Shown: positions 1-7,496 of the stretch, piece by piece | How the letters are laid out: each line of letters opens with the position of its first letter | Position numbering within the stretch: the first letter of the stretch is position 1 | Assembly: GCA_031420365.1 (NCBI GenBank) | Contig: JANOMP010000366.1 | Coordinates: forward strand, 1-18,751 | Length of the DNA: 18,751 nt | Reading direction: 5' to 3' | Source of the DNA: Leadbetterella sp031420365 | GTDB taxonomy: Bacteria > Bacteroidota > Bacteroidia > Cytophagales > Spirosomataceae | Translations under genes and position numbers: made by a program | The notes under the pieces: model-generated | What the model was told of the DNA's origin: nothing | Seen by the model: only the letters and a program-made list of their open reading frames with translations | Database searches by the model: none

Positions 1-84
1 TGGTGTCTCAAATCCACTAATGATTAGCTGTGAACGGGGGATATAAATTTGCTTTGATGCTCGAAATTTCAGAGATTTGGCCAT
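1..84 (-). mobile_element. 5' end of a transposase gene (IS5/IS1182-like), cut by the window edge
   Basis: An ATG at 84-82 opens a frame that stays open for 28 codons to the window edge. The peptide begins MAKSLKFRASKQIYIPRSQL and continues to a GFETP motif. From memory, this basic N-terminus followed by 'IPRSQL..SGFETP' resembles the start of IS5/IS1182-type transposases common in Bacteroidota. The catalytic DDE domain would lie outside the window, so the family call rests on a short stretch. If right, the element enters from the left and its transposase reads leftward, away from proC. A CAGCAGACCCTA motif at 151-162 could mark its end. It could also be an unrelated small basic protein. Confidence 0.5.
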
Positions 85-150
85 ATTGTTCACATTTATT
101 AACCTAAATTTACACACTATTCGCTAAATATCAAATATTTATACCTAAAT

Positions 151-162
151 CAGCAGACCCTA
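151..162. repeat. Candidate terminal inverted repeat of the left-edge insertion sequence
   Basis: CAGCAGACCCTA (read on the minus strand, TAGGGTCTGCTG) lies about 65-80 bp upstream of the putative transposase start, a normal place for an IS terminus. The AGGGTCTGCTGA core resembles the ends of several IS5-related elements as I remember them. The opposite end is outside the window, so neither the inverted partner nor a target-site duplication can be checked. The rest of 85-297 is AT-rich and I see no gene in it. Confidence 0.3.
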
Positions 163-297
163 AATAGCTTTTATGCAAATAAGAGTAAGTACAGATTTTT
201 TTAATTTCTTAGTTGCTAGTACTACTTTACTTTAAGTATAAAGGTTTTGAACGGGAGAAACTTACCAAAGCTAAGAAAAGTTATGAGGCATTTATTT

Positions 298-1098
298 TCA
301 TTTGGAAAGTTCTTTTGCTCTTTTTTCGGCGTTCAAAATCCCTTCAATTAATCCGTCGTTTACTTTAAAATCTTGAAAAGTTTTTAGTGCAGCCTCGGTG
401 GTGCCTCCTTTTGAAGCAACTGCTTTAATAAGCTGGTCCAAACTTTGTTCTGCATTATTTATTAAATGATAAGAGCCAAGCATGGTTTGTTTTACTAATA
501 AAAGAGCTAATCCTTCGTTGAATCCCATTTTTTTGCCCGCTTCTATCATTTGCTGTACAACATAATAAAAATAGGCAGGGCCACTTCCGCTTAAGGCCGT
601 TACTGCATCTAGCATTTTTTCATCTTCAATATAAACTGATCTTCCTGTAGCATTAATTAAATTTTCTATCTTGATTAGCTTCGCAAAACTTATTCCATCT
701 GAGGCAGAAAAACCAGTAATTCCCATTCCTAGCATAGCTGGTGTATTTGGCATGGCTCTAACAATAAGCTGATGATTTAATTCTTTCTGAATTCGTTCAA
801 TAGTAATACCTGCCATTATAGAAAGTACAATTTGGTCATCATTCAAAATATTTTTTAATTCTTCTGCCACTAAAGAAAAATCTTGAGGTTTTACAGAAAG
901 AATTACCAAGTCACAAGTACCTATACTTTCATTTATTGTATCGACTACTATTCCTTCTTTGGCAGTTTTTAAGATTTCACATCTTTCAGGACTTTTTTCT
1001 ATTAGAAGCAAATGATCTTTTTTTACCAAGTCATATTGAATGAAAGACCTTGCAAATGCCATTCCCATATTTCCGCATCCCAATATTGCTATCTTCAT
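298..1098 (-). CDS. proC: Pyrroline-5-carboxylate reductase ProC
   Basis: This enzyme performs the last step of proline synthesis, NAD(P)H-dependent reduction of 1-pyrroline-5-carboxylate to L-proline, in the cytosol. The 266-residue product has the usual family length. The N-terminal Rossmann fold begins with GCGNMG at residues 7-12, and VKPQD follows at 69-73. The substrate-side motifs are RAMPNTPA (114-121), ALSGSGPAYFY (168-178, the ProC signature) and VASKGGTTEAAL (227-238). The ATG start sits 6 residues before the dinucleotide loop, as expected. The gene appears to be transcribed alone: a hairpin separates it from the upstream tlpA-like gene and a putative IS lies downstream. No oddities are seen. 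Confidence 0.96.
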   Translation of the reverse strand: MKIAILGCGNMGMAFARSFIQYDLVKKDHLLLIEKSPERCEILKTAKEGIVVDTINESIGTCDLVILSVKPQDFSLVAEELKNILNDDQIVLSIMAGITIERIQKELNHQLIVRAMPNTPAMLGMGITGFSASDGISFAKLIKIENLINATGRSVYIEDEKMLDAVTALSGSGPAYFYYVVQQMIEAGKKMGFNEGLALLLVKQTMLGSYHLINNAEQSLDQLIKAVASKGGTTEAALKTFQDFKVNDGLIEGILNAEKRAKELSK

Positions 1099-1196
1099 TA
1101 TCGGCTACCCGTTTTAATCGGTTTTATTAAATTTTAAAAATCAAAATTAGAAAAAAGATTGGAACCTATATAATAAAATATTAGAAAAAAGACATT

Positions 1197-1238
1197 AAAA
1201 AAATGCATTAAACTATTTTTCAGCTTAAGGCATTTTTT
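1197..1238 (-). terminator. Hairpin terminator after the tlpA-like gene
   Basis: The arms AAAAAATGCATTAA (1198-1211) and TTAAGGCATTTTTT (1225-1238) pair over 14 positions with one mismatch around a 13-nt loop. The hairpin lies 16 nt past the stop codon of the minus-strand thioredoxin-like gene. On the minus strand it ends in a run of T (complement of 1197-1203), so it fits an intrinsic terminator, possibly bidirectional. It separates gatB-tlpA transcription from proC. Confidence 0.6.
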
Positions 1239-1253
1239 GATTTTCTTATGAAA

Positions 1254-2399
1254 TTATTTTTCAATCCATTCTACCATTTCATTAAAAACAGCATCAGAGC
1301 TTCCTAAATAACCAGCACTTTTATGTTTTACTTTTCCGTCCTTGTCAACACAAAATTTAGCTGGTATACCTTCAACTCCATAACCCATTGCTGTTTGATT
1401 ACCGATATCTAAAAGTGGATTTAAATACTCAAAGCCTCTATTTTTTATAAATTTAGAAACATGGTCTTTCCATTGGTCTTCGGCAACTCTTTCAAACGTA
1501 TTTACAAATGCAAATACTACATCAGGATTATCTTTATATTTATCAATAGCTTTTTTCATTCCAGGAAATGACATGATACATGGCCCACACCATGTAGCCC
1601 AAAAGTCAATTATTACAGTTTTTCCTTTTAAACTGGATAATTTTACTATCTTGCCTGCCAAAGTCTGCAATTCGAAATCAGGGGCATCAGATCCTGGAGT
1701 TCCTATACTTTTTTGATTTACAGTTTGTATAAACATTTTAGCAAAAAAGTGATTTTTGCCTTCTGCGATTAGTTTATCTTTTAATTCGTTTTGATATGTT
1801 CCGTCAATTTCTGGATTTAAAAAATTATTTGAGGCTATTATTCCAGCCAATGAGGTACCTAAAGATTGTATTTTAGGCATTATTAAGGCTTTATTTACAC
1901 TTTCTGCTTTTTGATATGCTATACGTATTTGTTCTTTATCTTTCTCGGTTTTAGCAACTTGAAATTTACTTTCAATATCTGCTCTTACCTTAGAAAACTG
2001 CTGCATGCTAATCATTATTTCATTAAATTTATCCATGTTATTAGCACCCTCAATTTTAAAAGTAGCCGCTTTGTCTGGAGTGGATGAACCATCGGCAGTC
2101 ACAATTAGCGTCTCTCCTCCATCTAAAATTAATCCAATTAATTGCTCATTTGCAATGTTCAATTGGTAGATACCAGCTTCTGGAATTGTAGTAGAGAATT
2201 TATAGGTGTTAGCAGTTATTGAAACACTATCTATTTTTGTTCCTATATTTCTTTCATTCATGCGTTCTAGATATACCTTTCCGCTTACATTGTTATTTAT
2301 TTTTCCATTTATATTCAGAGTAAGGGCTTTGCTACCAACTTGAGAATTGCAAGCCATACAGAACCCTAAAAAGAAAAGGAAGAGCAGTTTTTTTCTCAT
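1254..2399 (-). CDS. TlpA-family thiol-disulfide oxidoreductase, DUF4369 type, probable lipoprotein
   Basis: This is a 381-residue envelope thioredoxin-like protein. Residues 1-17 form a hydrophobic signal, with Cys17 (GFCMAC) as the likely lipidated residue; the lipobox is imperfect because Cys occupies -3. Residues about 27-105 look like the beta-rich DUF4369 domain common at the N-terminus of Bacteroidota TlpA proteins. A helical, lysine-rich segment follows at about 120-230. The thioredoxin/AhpC-TSA domain occupies about 234-380 with the redox motif WCGPC at 270-274, and a cis-Pro loop probably at GIPAKF. Such proteins reduce or isomerise periplasmic thiols, for example in cytochrome c maturation; the actual substrate cannot be told. 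It starts 9 nt after the gatB stop, so the two are probably co-transcribed without an obvious functional link. Confidence 0.9.
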   Translation of the reverse strand: MRKKLLFLFFLGFCMACNSQVGSKALTLNINGKINNNVSGKVYLERMNERNIGTKIDSVSITANTYKFSTTIPEAGIYQLNIANEQLIGLILDGGETLIVTADGSSTPDKAATFKIEGANNMDKFNEIMISMQQFSKVRADIESKFQVAKTEKDKEQIRIAYQKAESVNKALIMPKIQSLGTSLAGIIASNNFLNPEIDGTYQNELKDKLIAEGKNHFFAKMFIQTVNQKSIGTPGSDAPDFELQTLAGKIVKLSSLKGKTVIIDFWATWCGPCIMSFPGMKKAIDKYKDNPDVVFAFVNTFERVAEDQWKDHVSKFIKNRGFEYLNPLLDIGNQTAMGYGVEGIPAKFCVDKDGKVKHKSAGYLGSSDAVFNEMVEWIEK

Positions 2400-2408
2400 T
2401 TATATTTA

Positions 2409-3851
2409 TTAATTTAATTTTTCTGATAAAATTTTATTCACAATTTTTGGGTCGGCTGCTCCTTTAGATTTTTTCATAACTTCTCCAATAAACATGCCCA
2501 TAAGCCCCTTTTTTCCTTTTTTATACTCAATGATTTTATCGTTGTTTTCTAAAATTACTTCTGATATCCAATTTTCTAAAGCTTTTTCGTCTTTTTGTTG
2601 TATCAGATTGTTGGACATGGCTAATGATATTATGTTTTCATTTGGCCTTATAATTAACAAATTCATTAACGTTTGTGCAGCTGAATTGCTAATTTCGCCA
2701 TTATCCACTGCCAAAATCAGTTCCGCCAATTTCTTTGGTTTTATTGGGAATTCATTTATGGCTATATTATTTTCATTAAGATACCCTTTTATGCTAGAAA
2801 CTATCCAGTTCGAAATTGATTTAGTATTCAAAGAATATTGACTTGCCTCTAAAAAATAATCGGAATAACTTTTATCTTCTGTAATAATAAAAGCGTGCTC
2901 GTCCAAAATACCTAATTCTTTTGTGAAAGTTTCAAAAAGCTGATTAGGCAATTTAGGCATTTTGTCTTTTACATCTTTTAGTTTTTCATCTGATATAAAA
3001 ATTGGTGCTAGATCTGGTTCAGGGAAATAACGATAATCATTCATTGTTTCTTTTAATCTCATGGTAAAAGTTTTTCCACTTTCTGGGTCAAAGCTTCTAG
3101 TTTCTTGGATTATATTTCCTCCAGATTCAAAAAGAAATTTTTGTCTCTGGATTTCATATTCAGCTGCTTTTTGAAGATTTTTAATTGAATTCATGTTTTT
3201 TATCTCCACTTTAGTCCCCAATTCAAGTGTTCCTTTAGGTTTGATTGAAACATTTAAATCTGCCCTAAGTGAACCTTCCTCCATATTTCCATCACTAATA
3301 CCTAAAAACCTCACCATCTTTCTTACTTCGGATAAAAAAGCTGCGGCTTCTTCAGGACTGCCAATACAAGGTTCTGTAACCATTTCAAGAAGAGGAGTGC
3401 CAGCCCGGTTATAATCTAATAATGTATTTTTTGGGTTAATATCGTGAATAGATTTCCCTGCATCTTCCTCTAAATGGATATGATTAAGTTTTACACTATT
3501 CTCAGTAAATAGTTTCCCTTTTTTTATTTTGAAATTCACTTTTCCACCTAAACAAATGGGATATTTATCTTGGGATATTTGATATCCTTTTGGTAAATCA
3601 GGATAAAAATAGTTTTTTCTATCAAAATAATTATATTGATTTATTTTGCAATCAAATGCAAGTCCTAAAATAATAGCGTATTCTATTGCTTTTTCATTTA
3701 TCTTTGGTAACACTCCTGGATGTGCCAATGTAATTACACTGATATTAGTATTGGGATTTTTTCCGAATTTGTTAGAATCAGAAGCAAAAATTTTGCTTGC
3801 AGTTTCTAACTGACAATGTACTTCCAAGCCTATGACAACATCAAACTCCAT
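2409..3851 (-). CDS. gatB: Aspartyl/glutamyl-tRNA(Asn/Gln) amidotransferase subunit B
   Basis: GatB is the kinase/transamidase subunit of GatCAB. It activates misacylated Glu-tRNA(Gln) or Asp-tRNA(Asn) so that ammonia from GatA converts it to the cognate aminoacyl-tRNA. I chose the ATG at 3851 (480 residues, MEFDVVIGLEVHCQL), which matches the canonical GatB N-terminus; the same frame reaches a TTG at 3869 that would add six atypical residues. Visible motifs are FDRKNYFYPDLPKGYQISQ (76-94), HLEEDAGKS (126-134) and the family signature LLDYNRAGTPLLEMVTEP (144-161). The C-terminal 140 or so residues form the helical YqeY-like tRNA-binding tail. gatA and gatC are not in the window. It is followed 9 nt later by the thioredoxin-like gene. 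Confidence 0.96.
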   Translation of the reverse strand: MEFDVVIGLEVHCQLETASKIFASDSNKFGKNPNTNISVITLAHPGVLPKINEKAIEYAIILGLAFDCKINQYNYFDRKNYFYPDLPKGYQISQDKYPICLGGKVNFKIKKGKLFTENSVKLNHIHLEEDAGKSIHDINPKNTLLDYNRAGTPLLEMVTEPCIGSPEEAAAFLSEVRKMVRFLGISDGNMEEGSLRADLNVSIKPKGTLELGTKVEIKNMNSIKNLQKAAEYEIQRQKFLFESGGNIIQETRSFDPESGKTFTMRLKETMNDYRYFPEPDLAPIFISDEKLKDVKDKMPKLPNQLFETFTKELGILDEHAFIITEDKSYSDYFLEASQYSLNTKSISNWIVSSIKGYLNENNIAINEFPIKPKKLAELILAVDNGEISNSAAQTLMNLLIIRPNENIISLAMSNNLIQQKDEKALENWISEVILENNDKIIEYKKGKKGLMGMFIGEVMKKSKGAADPKIVNKILSEKLN

Positions 3852-3921
3852 AACTATAAATTTTGACAAAAATAATGCTTTTTTCTTATTTTTTGATTGA
3901 TTGTTGAATTTTCAAATCAAT

Positions 3922-3948
3922 ATTAGAATTAAGTGCCATAATTCTAAT
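3922..3948. promoter_or_regulatory. Perfect 10-bp dyad upstream of gatB
   Basis: ATTAGAATTA (3922-3931) and TAATTCTAAT (3939-3948) are exact inverted repeats around the 7-nt spacer AGTGCCA, 70 bp upstream of the gatB ATG. Between the dyad and the ATG, the minus strand carries TATTTTTG (3874-3867), which fits the Bacteroidota -7 consensus TAnnTTTG, but I find no TTTG -33 box at the right spacing. The dyad could be an operator, or a transcribed hairpin if transcription starts further upstream. It has no T-run on either strand, so it does not look like a terminator. Confidence 0.4.
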
Positions 3949-3990
3949 TAGGTTCAAAACCTCTATTTCCTTTATGAAAAATTATATATT

Positions 3991-4023
3991 AAAAAAAAAG
4001 CCAAATCTTATGATTTGGCTTTT
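3991..4023 (-). terminator. Intrinsic terminator of the gldKLMN transcription unit
   Basis: AAAAGCCAAATC (3996-4007) and GATTTGGCTTTT (4012-4023) form a perfect 12-bp stem with a TTAT loop. Read on the minus strand, the stem is followed by an uninterrupted run of nine T (complement of 3991-3999). It starts 21 nt after the gldN stop codon. This is the clearest terminator in the window and isolates the T9SS genes from gatB. Confidence 0.88.
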
Positions 4024-4043
4024 CTATAATATGTTTGATACTA

Positions 4044-4946
4044 TTAATACTCCCAAAGGTTGTTTTCAAATTCCATTAACTCATATTCTAGTTGTTGAGA
4101 TTTAAGCAACGCTTCATTTGGTGATTTATATACTTGATCTAAATATTTATTAAGAGCATTTGATTTTTTAATAATTCTACCATTAAATAATCTAAGTTCA
4201 AAAGCATCTGCTAAGTTTTTATGCTGAGCTGTATTAGCTGCATTATACCAAATGCAATTTGGATTTAGTCTAAAATAGGATTCCAATTCTTTGTATTTAA
4301 AAGAAGCTAAAACTTTTTCAAGACCATCACTAGATCCTTCAGCAGGTATTTTTACAGTAATAGATTGAATATCAAAATATTGTCTAGATCTTTGTTTATC
4401 AAAAATCCAATCTTCTTTTATTTCAATAATATAAAATTCGTTGGCAAACATTTCATATCCATCACTGGCTGCAGCAACAGTATTTGTTTTTGTTGAAGCA
4501 CTTTCCTGTGAAGTGGACTCTTTTTTTGGAGTAGCGGCTCCACCACCACCCCATCCATCGTCTTCCGTATTTTCAGTACCAAATCCAGCTTCAATTTCTT
4601 CTTTGGAAAGTCCACCACCCTCAAATTTTTTATAAAGACGTTTCGTAAAGTCTTCAAGTGTTATTTTTAGTGTTAAAGAATCATTATCGAATGGCTCAAG
4701 CACTCCTGCTTTTACTCCATCTATCAAATGTTTTGTGATTTCATTTCCTTTTGAAAACAAAGGTTGATTTTGTTTTTCATTTAGATCTAATCTTCTCCAA
4801 AGCGTAAGTTTATACATTACGTTTGACTCATGAATGGGACGGAGAGATAATGGATTGATTCCATTGTCTGATTTTTCTTGTGCTAAAGACACATTTGAAA
4901 TGGCTATAGCCGACAAAAGTGCTGTTAAAATGCTTAATTTTTTCAT
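4044..4946 (-). CDS. gldN: Gliding motility / T9SS protein GldN (PorN)
   Basis: GldN is a periplasmic T9SS component that associates with the lipoprotein GldK in a ring under the outer membrane and contacts the periplasmic part of GldM. The 300-residue product starts with a Sec signal (residues 1-22, cut near SLA-QEK). The family N-terminal region includes the conserved basic stretch LTLWRRLDLNEKQNQPLF (47-64). Residues about 122-163 are a low-complexity linker, acidic then GWGGGG then Ser/Thr/Lys/Ala-rich, which splits the GldN domain. The C-terminal half contains the conserved IKEDWIFDKQRSRQYFDIQS and WYNAANTAQHKNLADAFELR stretches. It is the last gene of the operon, 20 nt after gldM, followed by a strong terminator. 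Confidence 0.95.
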   Translation of the reverse strand: MKKLSILTALLSAIAISNVSLAQEKSDNGINPLSLRPIHESNVMYKLTLWRRLDLNEKQNQPLFSKGNEITKHLIDGVKAGVLEPFDNDSLTLKITLEDFTKRLYKKFEGGGLSKEEIEAGFGTENTEDDGWGGGGAATPKKESTSQESASTKTNTVAAASDGYEMFANEFYIIEIKEDWIFDKQRSRQYFDIQSITVKIPAEGSSDGLEKVLASFKYKELESYFRLNPNCIWYNAANTAQHKNLADAFELRLFNGRIIKKSNALNKYLDQVYKSPNEALLKSQQLEYELMEFENNLWEY

Positions 4947-4966
4947 TGATCCAATTATTTAAATTA

Positions 4967-6574
4967 TTATCTTAAAGGAATTGTAATACTAAAATCCCCA
5001 ACGCTTACTTCTTCTATTTCACCTTTAAAGTTTCTTCTTTCTACTTTATTTACTACTATTAAATATCTATCTCCAGCTTCAGCTTGAGCAGCCAAGGTAC
5101 TCACATTGATTGGTCCTGATTGATTTTTTAAACTTCCTTTTGGCCTGGTTCCACTTGCTAAAAATACGTCATAATTTGCTATCCGAAATTGGGCGTCTTC
5201 TGGGTTAGTTGCTTTAAAATCCTCATCTGCCACGGCAGTGATTGAAATAAGTCTTACAGAAGATGCAGTTAATCCACGTTTTATTATGTCGTCTGTTACT
5301 TTAGCATTGTTAACCGAAGCCACTAAAGTTGGTTTAGGTACTCTTCTAACAGTGAATGGGAACGTCTCTAATAAAATTCCATCATTATTTACACTCATTG
5401 CTACTTTAGCAGAAGTAGGAACAATAGTTACTTTTCCTCCGCCTCCTGGAATAAAATCACCTCCAGTTCCTGAGAAAGTAGGCTTGAATAAGCTCCCTAA
5501 ACCAGGAGAAGATGTTTGTAATCTATTTGCACATCTTAAGTATAAAGCTGGCATTGAAGAAGACATAATTTGAACTGATGGCTTTAGTATCGTATATTCT
5601 TCAGTTTGATTTACAGTTTCAATAGTACCATCAGGCTTTGGATATGAGATGGAGGCTGTATAACTTCTTTTCAATTGTCCATTTGTATCAAAAGCCCCTC
5701 CTTGAGTTCTAACTTCATAAGTTCCTTTTCCCTCTTTTACTGGTAAGCTTGATCCGTTTATGCTAATTCTAGGAATAATTGCACTAGAATATGCTCCAAT
5801 AGCTATATCAGCTTTATAAACTTGCCCAGCAACTACAGTTCTAGCATCTGGTATTACTACCGCAAATATTTTATCGAACTTAATTTCCTTTGCTCCAACT
5901 TGAGAAGCTAAATAATCAAGTATTTCAGATTCATACCTTCTAATATCTGATTGTTTTTGACTTAGTCCTGCTAAAGCTGCGGGGACTGGAGTTTGAGCAA
6001 ATAACAATTCTGAAAAATCTTTACTCTTAGTAATCGCATCTGTATTTGCCATTGCTGGATCATCTTTTGCATCCATAGCTAGAGATCCAAACTTAGTAAT
6101 GGGTGAATATTTCTGAATTTCAGATACGAATTCAATAAGTTTAGTTTTCAACTCATATCCCTTTCCTTTTTTAGTTGGTCCTACAAATATATTGGCTACT
6201 TTTTCTTCTTCAGCTAGATTTTTTATTTGACCAGTTTTTGGATCTAATCCACTTCCAGCGTCTTGAATTATAGTGGATTTTAATCCTTCAATATAACTTA
6301 CCAAATCAGCTGTCTTTTTTCTTACCACAGTAGCGTCTTCGTATAATTTCCTATATTCTGGTTTACCGCCTGCCTTCTCCACTGCTTCGTTCATTGCAGC
6401 TAATGTTCTATTATTTGAGTTATCAGAGGCTTTATTTGCTTGCTCTAGTGAATTATTGAGTAAAACAAATTTTTGTAATATCGCATTACTGACTTGAAGG
6501 GCTAGCATCGCCGTCAGAACAAGATACATCATGTTTATCATCTTCTGACGTGGACTGTCATTACCACCTGCCAT
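4967..6574 (-). CDS. gldM: Gliding motility / T9SS motor protein GldM (PorM)
   Basis: GldM forms, with GldL, the inner-membrane motor that converts proton flow into mechanical work for T9SS secretion and gliding; its periplasmic shaft reaches the GldK/GldN ring. The 535-residue product begins with a short cytoplasmic stretch (MAGGNDSPRQKM, the typical family start). A single transmembrane helix follows at about 14-34 (NMMYLVLTAMLALQVSNAIL). The long periplasmic part is helical up to about residue 230, then beta-rich, matching the D1-D4 layout of the family. The length is typical. It lies 52 nt after gldL and 20 nt before gldN, consistent with one operon. The product has no signal peptide and is anchored by its N-terminal helix. 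Confidence 0.96.
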   Translation of the reverse strand: MAGGNDSPRQKMINMMYLVLTAMLALQVSNAILQKFVLLNNSLEQANKASDNSNNRTLAAMNEAVEKAGGKPEYRKLYEDATVVRKKTADLVSYIEGLKSTIIQDAGSGLDPKTGQIKNLAEEEKVANIFVGPTKKGKGYELKTKLIEFVSEIQKYSPITKFGSLAMDAKDDPAMANTDAITKSKDFSELLFAQTPVPAALAGLSQKQSDIRRYESEILDYLASQVGAKEIKFDKIFAVVIPDARTVVAGQVYKADIAIGAYSSAIIPRISINGSSLPVKEGKGTYEVRTQGGAFDTNGQLKRSYTASISYPKPDGTIETVNQTEEYTILKPSVQIMSSSMPALYLRCANRLQTSSPGLGSLFKPTFSGTGGDFIPGGGGKVTIVPTSAKVAMSVNNDGILLETFPFTVRRVPKPTLVASVNNAKVTDDIIKRGLTASSVRLISITAVADEDFKATNPEDAQFRIANYDVFLASGTRPKGSLKNQSGPINVSTLAAQAEAGDRYLIVVNKVERRNFKGEIEEVSVGDFSITIPLR

Positions 6575-6626
6575 ATTCTTAGTATTTGATTTTTATAAAA
6601 TTTTAAAGAGAATTAAAGGCCAAAAA

Positions 6627-7448
6627 TTAAGAATTACTTCCTTTCATGGCTGAAAGCATACTTCCATAAACGTTATTTAAAGAAGCAAGGTTAGTAGTCA
6701 ATTTACCTAACTCTGATTTGAATTGTTGCGTATCTTTTGAAGCATCTGACATATCTTGCATAGCAGAAGATAAATTAGAATAGAAAGCATTCATTGCTTT
6801 TAAATGCTTGTTAGTGTCTTGCAACTCCAATTCATATACTGCATTTAATGCACCCATGTTTTGTGATATTTTCTGAAATTGATTTCTATATTCTTGTGCA
6901 TCTTTGGTAGCATCAGACATACTGTTCATTGAACCAACTACATGGCCTAAAGAACCACTCATTTCTGCAATTTTAGAAGAAGCTTCTTTTATCTTACCTG
7001 AATAATCATTTGTTGCCACAGTAGCACTTGCTATTTCGCCCATGTTAGATACCGTGCTGGATAAGTTTTGAAAACTAGATTTCAAACCGTCAAATATTTC
7101 TGGTGTTATTTTAGCATTTGCAAGCATGTCGTCCATTTTTGCTGTTAGACCAAAACCTGCAGGAGCGGCGCTTGATGATTTTGTTGGTAATTCGCCTTTA
7201 AAACTTTCTGATAATTCAGGATACACTTTTTCCCACTGATATTCGACTGTTGGTCTTAAAAATGATTGAAGTGCATAAATCAAAAATATAACGGCTTCCG
7301 TTCCTAAACCTACTGGAAGGGCAATTCCTGCCCAATCATAGTGCATTATTTTCCCCATTGCACCTATAATTACTACTGCTGCTCCAATGCTATAAAAGAA
7401 AGGAATAAATTTGTCCCAAAAAAAGCTCGGACCCGTACTTGCTGCCAT
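6627..7448 (-). CDS. gldL: Gliding motility / T9SS motor protein GldL (PorL)
   Basis: GldL is the pentameric inner-membrane partner of GldM in the T9SS motor. The 273-residue protein has two transmembrane helices (about 17-35 and 41-63). From my recollection of the Flavobacterium johnsoniae sequence, Lys33, His36 and Glu51 (GKIMH and LGTEAVIF) align with its Lys27, His30 and Glu49, the residues implicated in proton coupling. The loop between the helices is about four residues shorter here. The cytoplasmic C-terminal part is longer than in F. johnsoniae GldL (about 215 residues) and closer to PorL. It contains a degenerate internal duplication (about 174-209 and 230-265, both with MSDA-[ST]-KD and LN-x-VY). 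Gene spacing is 48 nt from gldK and 52 nt to gldM. Confidence 0.95.
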   Translation of the reverse strand: MAASTGPSFFWDKFIPFFYSIGAAVVIIGAMGKIMHYDWAGIALPVGLGTEAVIFLIYALQSFLRPTVEYQWEKVYPELSESFKGELPTKSSSAAPAGFGLTAKMDDMLANAKITPEIFDGLKSSFQNLSSTVSNMGEIASATVATNDYSGKIKEASSKIAEMSGSLGHVVGSMNSMSDATKDAQEYRNQFQKISQNMGALNAVYELELQDTNKHLKAMNAFYSNLSSAMQDMSDASKDTQQFKSELGKLTTNLASLNNVYGSMLSAMKGSNS

Positions 7449-7496
7449 AATATAAATTTTATTTTGCTTTTGTAAATACTTATTTATGAGATAAAA

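Noticed and set aside
1142..1149. TAATTTTG on the minus strand upstream of proC as a -7 box
   Set aside because: It fits TAnnTTTG and lies 43 bp before the proC ATG, but no TTTG -33 element is placed correctly, and such 8-mers are frequent in DNA this AT-rich.
2494..2841. Plus-strand open frame of 115 codons inside gatB
   Set aside because: It lies wholly antisense to a well-conserved gatB, and its Phe/Ile/Leu-rich product reads as the complement of Lys/Asn-rich coding sequence.
3193..3414. Plus-strand open frame of 73 codons inside gatB
   Set aside because: Antisense shadow of the conserved core of GatB, with no independent features.
4418..4657. Open frames on both strands over the middle of gldN (also plus-strand 4441-4635)
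   Set aside because: They overlap the low-complexity linker of gldN, whose biased codons leave other frames open by chance.
5238..5573. Plus-strand open frame of 111 codons inside gldM
   Set aside because: Antisense to a clear gldM; no family resemblance.
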